A stretch of DNA of 64,000 bases, taken from Martinezella lusitana. Lineage in GTDB: Bacteria; Pseudomonadota; Alphaproteobacteria; Rhizobiales; Rhizobiaceae. The position numbers and the translations under genes were made by a program. The stretch lies in assembly GCF_010668395.1 (NCBI RefSeq), contig NZ_WUEY01000003.1, positions 496,001 to 560,000 of the forward strand, written 5' to 3'. The notes under the pieces were generated by a model. It worked only from the letters and a program-made list of their open reading frames with translations. It had not been told where the DNA came from and did no database searches. This document shows, one piece after another, positions 46,705 through 54,775 of the stretch. Positions within the stretch are counted from its first letter, which is position 1, and each line of letters opens with the position of its first letter.

Positions 46705-47067
46705 ACTTTTCTCCTTTCAGTCTCGTGGGCTTCGCTTACTGTCTTTAACTTCGAAGCGTCACGAGCAATTAAAACATATCCCTCCCGGATCGATGCTGAA
46801 ATTGGAATGCAAATGAGGAATTGGAAGAGCCAAAATATGATATCATTGTGGCACAGGCATGGCTGAATTTCGATGTTGCTTCACCGCAACAGACGAATTG
46901 TTAACCATAACCAATGGTTAAAGCGTGTATACTTATTTTTATCTAAATATATTTCAAGCTTTACATAAGAAACACCAAAGGCGCTATTCGCTCGAACATC
47001 TTTTCATATGGTGTATCGACGCACTATATGAGCGTCGATCGGGTAACGACGAGAAAAAGGCGACATC
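46705..47067. other. 363-base AT-rich divergent promoter region
   Basis: This is one of the most AT-rich stretches of the window. No protein is convincing. It contains the inverted TTAACCAT pair at 46901-46921 and a possible -10 TATACT at 46928-46933 pointing to the SDR-uvrC-pgsA-moaDE group. The promoter of the porin-like gene must also lie here. Confidence 0.6.
46901..46921. promoter_or_regulatory. Two inverted CtrA-like half-sites
   Basis: TTAACCAT (46901-46908) and ATGGTTAA (46914-46921) are exact inverted copies with a five-base spacer. TTAACCAT is the CtrA half-site of alphaproteobacteria. They lie 197 bases before the porin-like gene and just upstream of TATACT for the opposite gene. 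Which gene is controlled is uncertain. Confidence 0.5.
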
Positions 47068-47835
47068 TTGAGCCAGGAAAAACTACGCACGGCATTGATC
47101 ACCGGCGCTTCCAAAAGAATAGGCCGGGCGATTGCCGAGGATTTGGCGGACAACGGCTTCGCAGTCGCGGTGCATGCCAACCAATCCTTCGCCGAAGCCT
47201 CGGAGATCGCGGCGAAATTGCGGCAAAAGGGCCGGAAGGCAATTGCGATCAAGGCGGATCTGCAGGATTTGGGCGAGACGTCGACGCTTGTCGAAAGAGC
47301 TTTTTCCGAGCTCGGCCCGCTCGATCTTCTGGTCAACAATGCGTCGGCTTTCCTCGGCGATTCCGCCGAGCGCTTCGATGCCGCGGCCTTCGAGGCGCAC
47401 TTTGCCGTCCATGTCCGCGCACCGTCGATTCTGGCGGCGGATTTCGTCCGGCAGCTTCCCGAGCCGTATCCGGGCCTGATCGTCAACATGGTCGACCAGC
47501 GGGTCTGGGCTCTGAACCCGCGCTTCTATTCCTATACGCTGTCCAAGGCGGCGCTGTGGACGGCGACCCAGACGATGGCACAGAGTTTTGCGCCGCGCAT
47601 TCGCGTCAATGCCATCGGCCCGGGTCCGACCGTGCGCAGCGTGCGGCAGACCGAGGAGGACTTCCAAGCGCAGATCGACGGCCTCATATTGAAGGCAGCG
47701 CCGGGGCTCGAAGAATTCGGCCGCACCATCCGCTTTCTTTTTGACACGCCCTCGATCACGGGCCAAATGATAGCGCTCGATGGCGGCCAGCACCTTGCCT
47801 GGGAAACGCCAGACGTGTCGGAGAGTGCGGAATGA
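47068..47835 (+). CDS. Short-chain dehydrogenase of the pteridine reductase (FolM) type
   Basis: A 255-residue NADPH-dependent reductase. The cofactor motif TGASKRIG (13-20) is of the TGxxxRxG type seen in pteridine reductases. The catalytic Tyr156-x3-Lys160 is present, and Asp143 in VNMVDQRV replaces the usual Ser, again as in PTR1/FolM. It may reduce dihydromonapterin or dihydrofolate. The start is probably TTG at 47068 with AAAAAGG upstream; no ATG fits. It is coupled to uvrC by an ATGA overlap. Confidence 0.88.
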   Translation: MSQEKLRTALITGASKRIGRAIAEDLADNGFAVAVHANQSFAEASEIAAKLRQKGRKAIAIKADLQDLGETSTLVERAFSELGPLDLLVNNASAFLGDSAERFDAAAFEAHFAVHVRAPSILAADFVRQLPEPYPGLIVNMVDQRVWALNPRFYSYTLSKAALWTATQTMAQSFAPRIRVNAIGPGPTVRSVRQTEEDFQAQIDGLILKAAPGLEEFGRTIRFLFDTPSITGQMIALDGGQHLAWETPDVSESAE

Positions 47836-49871
47836 ATGGAAGAAAGCTGCCCGATGGCGGCATTCTCTACGACGAATCAGAAGATACCGATGACGACATC
47901 GAGGTGGAAGGCGATGCCGCCGCCAGCCCTGCCACGTCCATCGACTGGAACGAGGGCGTCAAGAGCGAGACAGGGCTTCGCGGCGCCGAGCTGATTGCCG
48001 AATTCGTCAAGCGGCTGCCCAACAATCCCGGCGTCTACCGCATGTTCAACGAAAGCGGCGACGTGCTCTATGTCGGCAAGGCGCGCAACCTGAAGAAGCG
48101 CGTCTCCAACTATGCGCTGGGCAAGGTCCATTCCAACCGCATCGCCCGCATGGTGCGCGAAACCGCCAACATGGAGTTCGTCACCACACGCACGGAGACG
48201 GAAGCGCTGCTACTGGAAGCGAATCTCATCAAGCGCTTGCGTCCGCGCTTTAACGTTCTGCTGCGCGACGACAAATCCTTTCCGTATATCCTGATCACGG
48301 GCGCCCATCGCGCGCCGGCCATCTTCAAGCATCGTGGCGCGCGGGCGCGCAAGGGAGACTATTTCGGCCCCTTCGCTTCGGCGGGCGCCGTCGGGCGCAC
48401 CATCAATTCGCTGCAGCGCGCCTTCCTGATCCGCACCTGCACCGACAGCGTCTTCGAGACGCGCACGCGGCCCTGCCTGCTCTACCAGATCAAGCGCTGT
48501 TCGGGCCCCTGCACGCATGAGATCAGCGATGCAGGGTATGCCGAGCTGGTGCAGGAGGCGAAAGACTTCCTTTCCGGCAAGAGCCAGAACGTCAAGGCGC
48601 ACATGGCCGAGGCGATGAACGCCGCCGCCGAGGATCTGGATTTCGAGCGCGCCGCGATCTTCCGCGACCGGCTGGCGGCGCTGTCGCATGTGCAGAGCCA
48701 TCAGGGCATCAATCCGGCCGGTGTCGAGGAGGCCGATGTCTTCGCCATCTATCACGAGGGCGGCATTTCCTGCATTCAGGTCTTCTTCTTCCGCACCGGC
48801 CAGAACTGGGGCAACCGCGCCTATTTCCCGAAAGCCGATCCGGCGCTTTCGGGCGCCGAGGTGCTGAACGCCTTCCTGGCGCAGTTCTACGACGACAAGC
48901 CCGTGCCGCGGCAAATCCTGCTTTCGGAGACGGTCGAGGAAATCGATCTTCTGGCGGCAGCCCTCGGCGAAAAGGCCGGCCACAAGGTCGCGATCCTCGT
49001 GCCGCAGCGCGGCGAGAAGCGCGATCTGGTCGATCACGTCGTTGCCAACGCCCGCGAGGCGCATGGCCGCAAGCTCGCGGAGACCGCCTCGCAATCGCGG
49101 CTGCTGGAAGGCTTCAAGGAGACGTTCCAGCTTCCCTACGTGCCGCAGCGCATCGAGATCTACGACAACTCCCACATCATGGGAACGAATGCCGTGGGCG
49201 GCATGGTCGTGGCCGGGCCGGAAGGCTTCGTCAAAAGCCAGTACCGCAAGTTCAACATCAAATCGACCGACATCACCCCGGGCGACGACTTCGGCATGAT
49301 GCGCGAGGTCATGACCCGCCGCTTCTCCCGGCTGCTGAAGGAGGAAGGCAAGCCCGATCGCGGCGCTGCCGCCGACGCTACCGTGGATGCGGCCGATCGC
49401 CCCTTCCCGTCCTGGCCCGATATCATCCTCATCGACGGCGGCCAGGGGCAGATGACGGCCGTACGGGCCATTCTCGAGGAGCTCGGCATCACCGACAGCG
49501 TCATCGCCATCGGCGTCGCCAAGGGCGTCGACCGCGATGCCGGACGCGAGCGTTTCTTTGCCCCATCCCGCGAGAGCTTCACGCTGCCGCCGCGCGACCC
49601 GGTTCTTTATTTCATCCAGCGCCTGCGCGACGAAGCCCACCGCTTCGCCATCGGCTCGCATCGGGCCCGGCGCAAGAAGGAGATGGTGAAAAACCCGCTC
49701 GACGAGATCGGCGGCATCGGCCCTTCGCGCAAGCGCGCGTTGCTGCAGCACTTCGGTACGGCGAAAGCCGTGTCGCGCGCCGCCCTGTCGGATCTGATGG
49801 TCGTGGAGGGCGTTTCGGAAGCCGTCGCGCGGCAGGTCTACAACCATTTTCACGAAGACGCCGCGAAATAA
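47832..49871 (+). CDS. uvrC: Excinuclease ABC subunit C
   Basis: Cuts damaged DNA on both sides of the lesion in nucleotide excision repair. The 679-residue protein has the GIY-YIG domain ([20 protein letters not shown], residues 60-80), the cysteine segment [15 protein letters not shown], the UvrBC domain ([20 protein letters not shown]), the RNase H-like endonuclease part with [19 protein letters not shown], and two C-terminal helix-hairpin-helix motifs. About 50 acidic residues precede the GIY-YIG domain, a normal rhizobial extension. ATGA overlap with the SDR gene. Confidence 0.97.
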   Translation: MNGRKLPDGGILYDESEDTDDDIEVEGDAAASPATSIDWNEGVKSETGLRGAELIAEFVKRLPNNPGVYRMFNESGDVLYVGKARNLKKRVSNYALGKVHSNRIARMVRETANMEFVTTRTETEALLLEANLIKRLRPRFNVLLRDDKSFPYILITGAHRAPAIFKHRGARARKGDYFGPFASAGAVGRTINSLQRAFLIRTCTDSVFETRTRPCLLYQIKRCSGPCTHEISDAGYAELVQEAKDFLSGKSQNVKAHMAEAMNAAAEDLDFERAAIFRDRLAALSHVQSHQGINPAGVEEADVFAIYHEGGISCIQVFFFRTGQNWGNRAYFPKADPALSGAEVLNAFLAQFYDDKPVPRQILLSETVEEIDLLAAALGEKAGHKVAILVPQRGEKRDLVDHVVANAREAHGRKLAETASQSRLLEGFKETFQLPYVPQRIEIYDNSHIMGTNAVGGMVVAGPEGFVKSQYRKFNIKSTDITPGDDFGMMREVMTRRFSRLLKEEGKPDRGAAADATVDAADRPFPSWPDIILIDGGQGQMTAVRAILEELGITDSVIAIGVAKGVDRDAGRERFFAPSRESFTLPPRDPVLYFIQRLRDEAHRFAIGSHRARRKKEMVKNPLDEIGGIGPSRKRALLQHFGTAKAVSRAALSDLMVVEGVSEAVARQVYNHFHEDAAK

Positions 49872-49952
49872 GAAAAGCTGGTCGCAAATTCCACGCAATA
49901 GCGGTGAAAAAACAGAAACAATATTGACGATAAGGTAGCCAAACCATCATCT

Positions 49953-50012
49953 AGGACTTGATCCCAAAAAGTGCGAAGCGGTTTTTGGATAAGATCAGGA
50001 TCAATCAAATGC
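49953..50012. repeat. Rhizobial intergenic palindromic repeat
   Basis: The region between uvrC and pgsA holds CCAAAAA (49964-49970) and TTTTTGG (49982-49988) around GTGCGAAGCGG, flanked by TTGATC and AAGATCA. Variants of this AAAAGTG-GAAGCGGTTTT unit are scattered by the hundred in Rhizobiaceae intergenic DNA. Function unknown; it may form a hairpin in the uvrC-pgsA transcript. It is single in this window. Confidence 0.7.
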
Positions 50013-50081
50013 CCGGAGCAAGATGAGACCGAATTCGAGCCTCATCACGATCCGCCGAGACAACGAAACGAAATGATTTTC

Positions 50082-50669
50082 ATGGCTTCGCGCGCTTACA
50101 GCATTCCCAACCTGCTCACCTACGGCCGCATTCTCTGCGTGCCGCTGATCGTTCTGTGCTTCTTTGTCGAAGGCAAGCTGGAAGGTTCCGATTTCGCGCG
50201 ATGGGTTGCGCTCTGGATCTTCGTCATCGCCTCGATCACCGATTTTCTCGACGGCTATCTCGCCCGCATCTGGAACCAGACCTCCAATATCGGCCGGATG
50301 CTCGATCCGATCGCCGACAAGCTGCTGGTCTCCGCGATCCTGCTGCTCGTCGCGGCCGACGGCACCATCGCCGGCTGGTCGCTCTGGGCGGCCATCATCA
50401 TTCTTTGCCGCGAAATCCTGGTATCCGGCCTGCGCGAATATCTGGCGGCCTTGAAGGTGAGCGTTCCCGTGACGCGCATCGCGAAATGGAAGACGACGGC
50501 GCAGCTCGTCGCCATCGCCTTCCTGCTGGCTGGGCCGGCGGGTGACAAGGTGCTACCCTACACGACGGAGATCGGCATCCTCCTGCTGTGGATCGCGGCC
50601 CTGCTGACCATCTACACCGGCTACGACTATTTCCGCGCCGGGCTGAAGCATATCGTGGATGATGAATGA
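50082..50669 (+). CDS. pgsA: Phosphatidylglycerophosphate synthase
   Basis: Makes phosphatidylglycerophosphate from CDP-diacylglycerol and glycerol-3-phosphate, the first step to phosphatidylglycerol and cardiolipin. The 195-residue membrane protein has five or six helices and the complete CDP-alcohol motif (DGYLAR, then eight residues, G, three, D, three, D, from DFLDGYLARIW to RMLDPIADK). The ATG at 50082 is chosen because relatives start MASRAY; an ATG at 50073 is also in frame. It is followed by moaD without a gap. Confidence 0.94.
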   Translation: MASRAYSIPNLLTYGRILCVPLIVLCFFVEGKLEGSDFARWVALWIFVIASITDFLDGYLARIWNQTSNIGRMLDPIADKLLVSAILLLVAADGTIAGWSLWAAIIILCREILVSGLREYLAALKVSVPVTRIAKWKTTAQLVAIAFLLAGPAGDKVLPYTTEIGILLLWIAALLTIYTGYDYFRAGLKHIVDDE

Positions 50670-50924
50670 ATGACGAAGCTCGTCTATTTCGCCTGGGTGC
50701 GTGAGCGGATCGGCAAAGCGGAAGAGGAGATTTCTCTTCCCGCTGACGTCGTTACCGTTGGCGATCTCCTGAGTCATTTGAAGACCTTGGGAGAGGAATA
50801 CGAGACGGCACTTCAAGTCCCCGAGGCGATCCGCGTTGCCATCAACATGGAGCACGCCGACCACGACGAGCCCATCGCCGGAGCGCGGGAGATCGGGCTC
50901 TTCCCGCCGATGACCGGAGGGTGA
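50670..50924 (+). CDS. moaD: Molybdopterin synthase small subunit (sulfur carrier)
   Basis: An 84-residue ubiquitin-like protein that carries thiocarboxylate sulfur to MoaE. The C-terminus is the required Gly-Gly (LFPPMTGG). The fold matches MoaD (LVYFAWVRERIGKAEEEI at the N-terminus). It starts on the base after the pgsA stop. moaE follows after 71 bases that contain GC-rich DNA but no gene. Confidence 0.95.
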   Translation: MTKLVYFAWVRERIGKAEEEISLPADVVTVGDLLSHLKTLGEEYETALQVPEAIRVAINMEHADHDEPIAGAREIGLFPPMTGG

Positions 50925-50995
50925 GCGATGGTTGGCCTGCAGAGATCCGAAGAAGTTTTTCCTTCTCCCCCAACGGAGAGAAGAGGAGCGGGTAG

Positions 50996-51460
50996 ATGAC
51001 CTCGCCACTCGTCAAAGTTCAGCGCGAGGATTTCGAGCTTCAGGCAGAGATCGATCGTCTGACGGCAGGACGGCACGATATCGGCGCTGTCGTCACATTC
51101 TCTGGGCTCTGCCGCGACGAAGGTGGAATGCTCGGCGACCTCGAACTCGAACACTATCCCGGCATGGCCGAGGCGGAGATTACCCGCATCGCCGCGCTCG
51201 CCATCGAACGCTTCGAGCTTCTCGGCCTGACGGCCATCCATCGCTACGGCAAGATTATCCCCGGCGAGAACATCGTCCTCGTCATCGCCGCCGCCTCGCA
51301 TCGGCAGGCTGCCTTCGACGGCGCCAATTTCGTCATGGATTTCCTGAAGACTTCCGCGCCCTTCTGGAAAAAGGAGCATGGGAAGGACGGCGAAGAAGGC
51401 GGCTGGATTTCCGCCAAGGATGCCGATGATACGGCTCGGACCAAATGGAAATTGTCGTAG
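50996..51460 (+). CDS. moaE: Molybdopterin synthase large subunit
   Basis: Makes molybdopterin from precursor Z with sulfur from MoaD. The 154-residue protein has the family segments GAVVTFSGLCRDEG, LELEHYPGMAEAEI and HRYGKIIPGENIVLV, and the late DFLKTSAPFWKKE with the active-site Lys residues. It closes the SDR-uvrC-pgsA-moaD-moaE group. GAGGAGCGGG precedes the ATG. Confidence 0.96.
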   Translation: MTSPLVKVQREDFELQAEIDRLTAGRHDIGAVVTFSGLCRDEGGMLGDLELEHYPGMAEAEITRIAALAIERFELLGLTAIHRYGKIIPGENIVLVIAAASHRQAAFDGANFVMDFLKTSAPFWKKEHGKDGEEGGWISAKDADDTARTKWKLS

Positions 51461-51473
51461 CCTGTTCATTAAC

Positions 51474-51506
51474 TGTGAATAAGTTGTGGAAAAACAGTTA
51501 TTCACA
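51474..51506. promoter_or_regulatory. Cluster of three DnaA-box-like sequences
   Basis: TGTGAATAA (51474-51482) and TTATTCACA (51498-51506) are perfect inverted DnaA boxes, and TGTGGAAAA between them at 51486-51494 differs from a box by one base. The three fall within 33 bases, just after moaE, and AT-rich DNA follows. No replication gene is next to it, so an origin is unlikely; a DnaA-binding control site is more probable. Confidence 0.6.
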
Positions 51507-51680
51507 ACATTGATTGCATGATCTCACGCCCGGAATCATTCTTGCGCAAACACAATATATATGCGATTAATTGTCGCAACCACCAGATATAGTGGCGAAC
51601 ATGATGACAATCGCGATGCAGCATCGATTCGTCAACCAGCAATTTGACTTTTCCAAGCCAAATTCGCGAGCGAGCAGCAA

Positions 51681-51709
51681 TTGACGATAAAAGTGAGTGC
51701 GGAGAATAT
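51681..51709 (+). promoter_or_regulatory. Promoter for the small protein at 51859
   Basis: TTGACG, a 17-base spacer and GAATAT (51704-51709). GAATAT matches the rhizobial CTATAT in four positions. It would give a leader of about 143 bases with hairpins. Confidence 0.5.
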
Positions 51710-51715
51710 TAATGT

Positions 51716-51842
51716 GGGTGAATCGAGTTCCAGCTCGATCCACCCGCGGAACAGTGAAAAGCGGTCCCACCGCCTCTTTGTCCGATTGCTTCTCAGCATC
51801 GGCATGCTGTTCTTTTGCGACTGAAAAGTCAAGTCGGTGGGA
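51716..51842 (+). ncRNA. Structured 5' leader of the small-protein gene
   Basis: Three elements can fold. First, GGGTG-ATCGAG pairs with CTCGAT-CACCC (51716-51745; 11 pairs and one mismatch). Second, TCCCACCG (51765-51772) pairs perfectly with CGGTGGGA (51835-51842), which ends two bases before the AAAGGAG ribosome site. Third, CAGCAT/ATGCTG (51794-51809) and GACT/AGTC hairpins lie inside this long-range stem. The arrangement resembles an RNA switch or thermosensor; no known class is recognised. Confidence 0.45.
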
Positions 51843-51858
51843 GAAAGGAGAACAGGAC

Positions 51859-52020
51859 ATGCCAGTAGGAACGACTGCATCGACTGGGCACAAGTGCCCT
51901 GAAAGTGGCGTCTGGAAAGTTATGGGAACACCTACAACTACTGCTCCCATCGCTAAAGGTAACGTGATGCCGCCTTATGGCGGCAGATCGGTGAATTGGA
52001 TTCTTATCCAACTCGCATAG
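51859..52020 (+). CDS. 53-residue conserved small protein (YjzC-like)
   Basis: A small protein with the core GHKCPESGVWKVMGTPTTTA followed by PIAKGNVMPPYGG and the ending WILIQLA. The CPESGVW core resembles the small YjzC-like proteins found in many bacteria, of unknown function. The single Cys before Pro-Glu-Ser is conserved as far as I recall. The start at 51859 is supported by AAAGGAG eight bases upstream; the frame is open further upstream, but without a ribosome site. It follows a structured leader and ends at a terminator. Confidence 0.75.
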   Translation: MPVGTTASTGHKCPESGVWKVMGTPTTTAPIAKGNVMPPYGGRSVNWILIQLA

Positions 52021-52040
52021 CAAATCAGACCTCCCGATAC

Positions 52041-52073
52041 GAAACGACCGATACTAAGCATCGGTCGTTTCAC
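52041..52073. terminator. Terminator between the small protein and the livH-like gene
   Basis: GAAACGACCGAT (52041-52052) and ATCGGTCGTTTC (52060-52071) form a perfect 12-bp stem. It lies between convergent stops and probably serves both. Confidence 0.75.
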
Positions 52074-52969
52074 TAAATGACTGGGCGCTCGCGCCGGCTC
52101 AAGACCAGCAGCAGCACGAGCAACGAGAAGATGACGAAATCGCGCCACAGGAACGGGCCGTAGGCCCCCCACATGGTTTCGGACAGGCCCAGCAACGCCG
52201 CTCCGCCCGCCGATTTCAGCGGATCGGAATAGCCGCCGACGGCCGCGATCATCAGCACCTTGAGCCCGAACATCAGCCCTGCCCCGAAATCCATCGTTCC
52301 GTAGTAGGAGGTGGCGAGCAGGCCGCAGATGGTTGCGACCAGCGCCGAAGCGACATAGGCGAGCAGGAAGACACGATCGGCGCTCGCGCCGCAAAGTTCG
52401 GCGGCGAGCGCATCGTCGGTCACCGCCCGCCAGATCCGCCCCCAGCCGGTACATTTCAGCACATAGGCGCCGGCAAGGATGACAAGGATCATCAGCCCCG
52501 TGTTGAGCAGCTGGATTTCGGTGAGTGTCACCCGGAAATCGCCGCTGTCCCAGAAAACGATCGCGCCGTTCAGGAAAGGCGGCAGCCAGATGCCACGGGT
52601 ATTCGATGCCAGTCGCGCGGTCTCCATCAGGATAATCATCATGCCGAGCGCGGCGACGATGATGGTGTTCGGGGATTTGCGCGACAGCGGCAGCATGATC
52701 GCGCGGCCGACGAGGAAGCTGGTGCCGAGCGTGTAGCCGACGGCGATGACTGCACCGAAGATAAATGCGGCCGGCAGGATCAGATACATTCTGGTGTAGC
52801 CGACATCTGTAAAGAGCACGAGCATCTGACCGGCAAAGGCGAACAGCGCGCCATAGGTGATATCGGCCCGTTTCATCACCCCGAACGCAATCGAATAGCC
52901 GAAAGCCAGCGTCGCATAGAGTGCAGCGAGCGGGACGGCATTCGCCAATTGCTGCAAAAGATAGGCCAT
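52073..52969 (-). CDS. LivH-like ABC transporter permease, without partners
   Basis: A 298-residue permease of the branched-chain amino acid transport (LivH) family with about eight membrane segments. The loop that contacts the ATPase is GWGRIWRAVTDDALAAELCG. A normal transporter also needs LivM, two ATPases and a binding protein; none is nearby. It is complete and starts with AGGAG. It is divergent from the CGNR regulator gene, with a shared palindrome, so it is likely regulated and functional. It may share subunits encoded elsewhere. Confidence 0.88.
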   Translation of the reverse strand: MAYLLQQLANAVPLAALYATLAFGYSIAFGVMKRADITYGALFAFAGQMLVLFTDVGYTRMYLILPAAFIFGAVIAVGYTLGTSFLVGRAIMLPLSRKSPNTIIVAALGMMIILMETARLASNTRGIWLPPFLNGAIVFWDSGDFRVTLTEIQLLNTGLMILVILAGAYVLKCTGWGRIWRAVTDDALAAELCGASADRVFLLAYVASALVATICGLLATSYYGTMDFGAGLMFGLKVLMIAAVGGYSDPLKSAGGAALLGLSETMWGAYGPFLWRDFVIFSLLVLLLVLSRRERPVI

Positions 52970-52996
52970 GCGCTCCTCCGAAGAACAAGCAAATAG

Positions 52997-53024
52997 TAAC
53001 TGGCAAAATCTATTTTACCAGTTA
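52997..53024. promoter_or_regulatory. Palindromic operator between the livH-like and CGNR genes
   Basis: TAACTGGCAAAAT (52997-53009) and ATTTTACCAGTTA (53012-53024) are inverted copies with one mismatch and a two-base centre. The site fills most of the 66-base gap between the divergent genes. Confidence 0.65.
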
Positions 53025-53035
53025 TAATTTTCGGC

Positions 53036-53584
53036 ATGAGCTTTTCCTGGACTCCACATCGCTTTTCCGGTGGCGCGCTGGCGCTCGATGTCGCCAACAG
53101 CGTGATCCTGCGCCATGACGACGAGCGCCGGACCGATCGTTTCGAGGCGCCGGGACAGATGGACAGCTTCCCGAAAGCGGCCGCCAATTTCTGTGCCGAA
53201 CGGGCGCTTTTCGGCGATATCCTGCCGGTGCAGCGGGAAAACAGGGCCAGCTTCATTTCGTTGCGCGAGACGATCGATCGCTATTTCCGGGCGCGGGTTC
53301 TCGGCGAGGGCACCGATGCGCTGCTTGCCGATCTTCTTGCCGCCCTGGCAGATGTCCTGAAGCGAGCCTCGGCCGATGGGCTGGATGCCGCGACGGTGCA
53401 TTCGACGCTGCGCCTCATCGCCATGCCCGATCCCGAGCGGATGAAAATATGCCGCAACTGCGGCTGGCTGTTCATCGACCGCAGCAAGAACAAGAGCCGC
53501 GCCTGGTGCGACATGGCGGTCTGCGGCAACCGCGCCAAGGCAAGCCGGCACTACCGGCGCAAGAAGGAGGAAACCGCGCCATGA
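53036..53584 (+). CDS. CGNR zinc-finger regulator (ABATE domain)
   Basis: A 182-residue protein with an N-terminal ABATE-like helical domain and a C-terminal CGNR zinc finger: Cys139, Cys142, Cys158 and Cys163 in CRNCGWLFIDRSKNKSRAW then CDMAVCGNRAKASRHYRR. The family is considered to bind DNA as stress or metabolite sensors. It is divergent from the lone permease gene across a palindrome, and overlaps the following lipoprotein gene by four bases (ATGA). Confidence 0.88.
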   Translation: MSFSWTPHRFSGGALALDVANSVILRHDDERRTDRFEAPGQMDSFPKAAANFCAERALFGDILPVQRENRASFISLRETIDRYFRARVLGEGTDALLADLLAALADVLKRASADGLDAATVHSTLRLIAMPDPERMKICRNCGWLFIDRSKNKSRAWCDMAVCGNRAKASRHYRRKKEETAP

Positions 53585-54090
53585 AAATCCGAACGATCAT
53601 CCTGACAGCGGCAATCGTCGGCACGGCGCTGGCCGGTTGTCAGAGGAAAGACGACGAAGGGCCGACCCAGCTGAGCGGACGCCTCTTCATCTTCAACTAC
53701 CGTGTGGCGAGCGCGAGCTACATGATTACGCTGAAGAAGATCGCCCCGATCCCCGACGGCACGACGGCGGTCGCGGAATTCGAAAATCCCGCCGGCGGCG
53801 ATCCGCTCGTCGTCCAGCAGAAGATCTATTCCTTCTGGGACAAGATCACGCTGGAAAGCCCCGATCTGCATTGCGTGCGCAAGGACCGCCCCTATTCCGT
53901 CTCGATCAAGCTGGTGGATGCCAGCGACAAGACGATCCAGACGATCAAGACCGAAGTCAAATCCGACCTCGACCAGACCGTGCTGCCGACGAAGCCGCTT
54001 GTCGTCGGGCCGGTCTATACCGCCAATCCGGATGTCTTCAAGGGAGATGGCAGCGCCGATTACGGGCATGACGCCGCCTGCCCTGCATGA
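53581..54090 (+). CDS. Lipoprotein of unknown function
   Basis: A 169-residue lipoprotein. The signal ends in LAGC (residues 17-20), so Cys20 would be lipidated. The mature part is beta-rich (LSGRLFIFNYRVASASYMITLKK) and ends PDVFKGDGSADYGHDAACPA. I do not recognise a family. It is translationally coupled to the CGNR gene, so it may act with the same response. A terminator follows at once. Confidence 0.75.
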   Translation: MKIRTIILTAAIVGTALAGCQRKDDEGPTQLSGRLFIFNYRVASASYMITLKKIAPIPDGTTAVAEFENPAGGDPLVVQQKIYSFWDKITLESPDLHCVRKDRPYSVSIKLVDASDKTIQTIKTEVKSDLDQTVLPTKPLVVGPVYTANPDVFKGDGSADYGHDAACPA

Positions 54091-54092
54091 AA

Positions 54093-54118
54093 AAAGCCGG
54101 GATCGAAATCCCGGCTTT
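54093..54118. terminator. Terminator between the lipoprotein gene and ndk
   Basis: AAAGCCGGGAT and ATCCCGGCTTT form an 11-bp perfect stem with a four-base loop, starting 2 bases after the lipoprotein stop. It can serve both convergent genes. Confidence 0.85.
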
Positions 54119-54163
54119 GATGAGTCAATTCAAATCGTTCAGCGCTGGAGCTGAGAGGCTGAT

Positions 54164-54586
54164 TCAGCCGACGATTTCGGTTTCGGAGAACCAGTAGGCG
54201 ATTTCGACGGCAGCCGTTTCCGGAGCGTCCGAGCCGTGAACCGAGTTTTCGCCGATCGAAAGAGCGAAGGTCTTGCGGATCGTGCCTTCGTCAGCGTTCG
54301 CCGGGTTGGTCGCGCCCATGATTTCGCGGTTCTTCAGGATGGCGCCTTCGCCTTCCAGAACCTGAACGATGGTCGGGCCGGAGGTCATGCCTTCGACGAG
54401 TTCGCCGAAGAACGGACGTTCCTTGTGAACGGCGTAGAAGCCTTCGGCTTCGCGCTTGCTCATCCAAACGCGCTTGGAGGCGATGACGCGCAGGCCGTTG
54501 TCTTCAAAAACCTTGGTGATGGCGCCGGTCAGGTTGCGCTTCGTCGCGTCCGGCTTGATCATCGAGAAAGTACGTTCAATCGCCAT
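54164..54586 (-). CDS. ndk: Nucleoside diphosphate kinase
   Basis: Balances nucleoside triphosphates through a phospho-histidine. The 140-residue protein has the active His117 in [11 protein letters not shown] and the nucleotide site [14 protein letters not shown] at 54586 with AAGGAA upstream; the upstream open frame has no family similarity. It is alone and divergent from the DinB-family gene. Confidence 0.97.
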   Translation of the reverse strand: MAIERTFSMIKPDATKRNLTGAITKVFEDNGLRVIASKRVWMSKREAEGFYAVHKERPFFGELVEGMTSGPTIVQVLEGEGAILKNREIMGATNPANADEGTIRKTFALSIGENSVHGSDAPETAAVEIAYWFSETEIVG

Positions 54587-54775
54587 GGGTTCATTCCTTG
54601 TAATCAGAGAAAAGTGGGCGGTGTTTACCTGCCTCAAAGCCCGAAAACAAGGGGGATCGCCCAATTTCACGCCGCTGTCACAGTCAGGCCGAGCGATTCG
54701 CGATCGGCCCGATAGCGAAGCGGCGGCTCACGGGCAGAATTCGCGCATACCATCATGACTACGAAGGAAAACCAT

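Larger units (their letters stand above)
51461..51858. other. 398-base gap with DnaA boxes, a promoter and a structured leader
   Basis: No ordinary gene lies between moaE and the small protein at 51859. The first 50 bases hold DnaA-like boxes, then an AT-rich part with TGCGA/TCGCA around TTAATTG, then a promoter at 51681-51709 and a hairpin-rich leader. The whole gap is more AT-rich than its surroundings. Minus-strand open frames here look accidental. Confidence 0.6.

Noticed and set aside
51474..51600. Replication origin at the DnaA-box cluster
   Set aside because: Only three boxes, and no dnaA, hemE, parAB or repABC genes are nearby. A titration or control site is more likely.
51567..51950. 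A minus-strand frame of 127 codons in the moaE gap
   Set aside because: No ribosome site, no family likeness, and it overlaps the promoter, leader and start of the small-protein gene.
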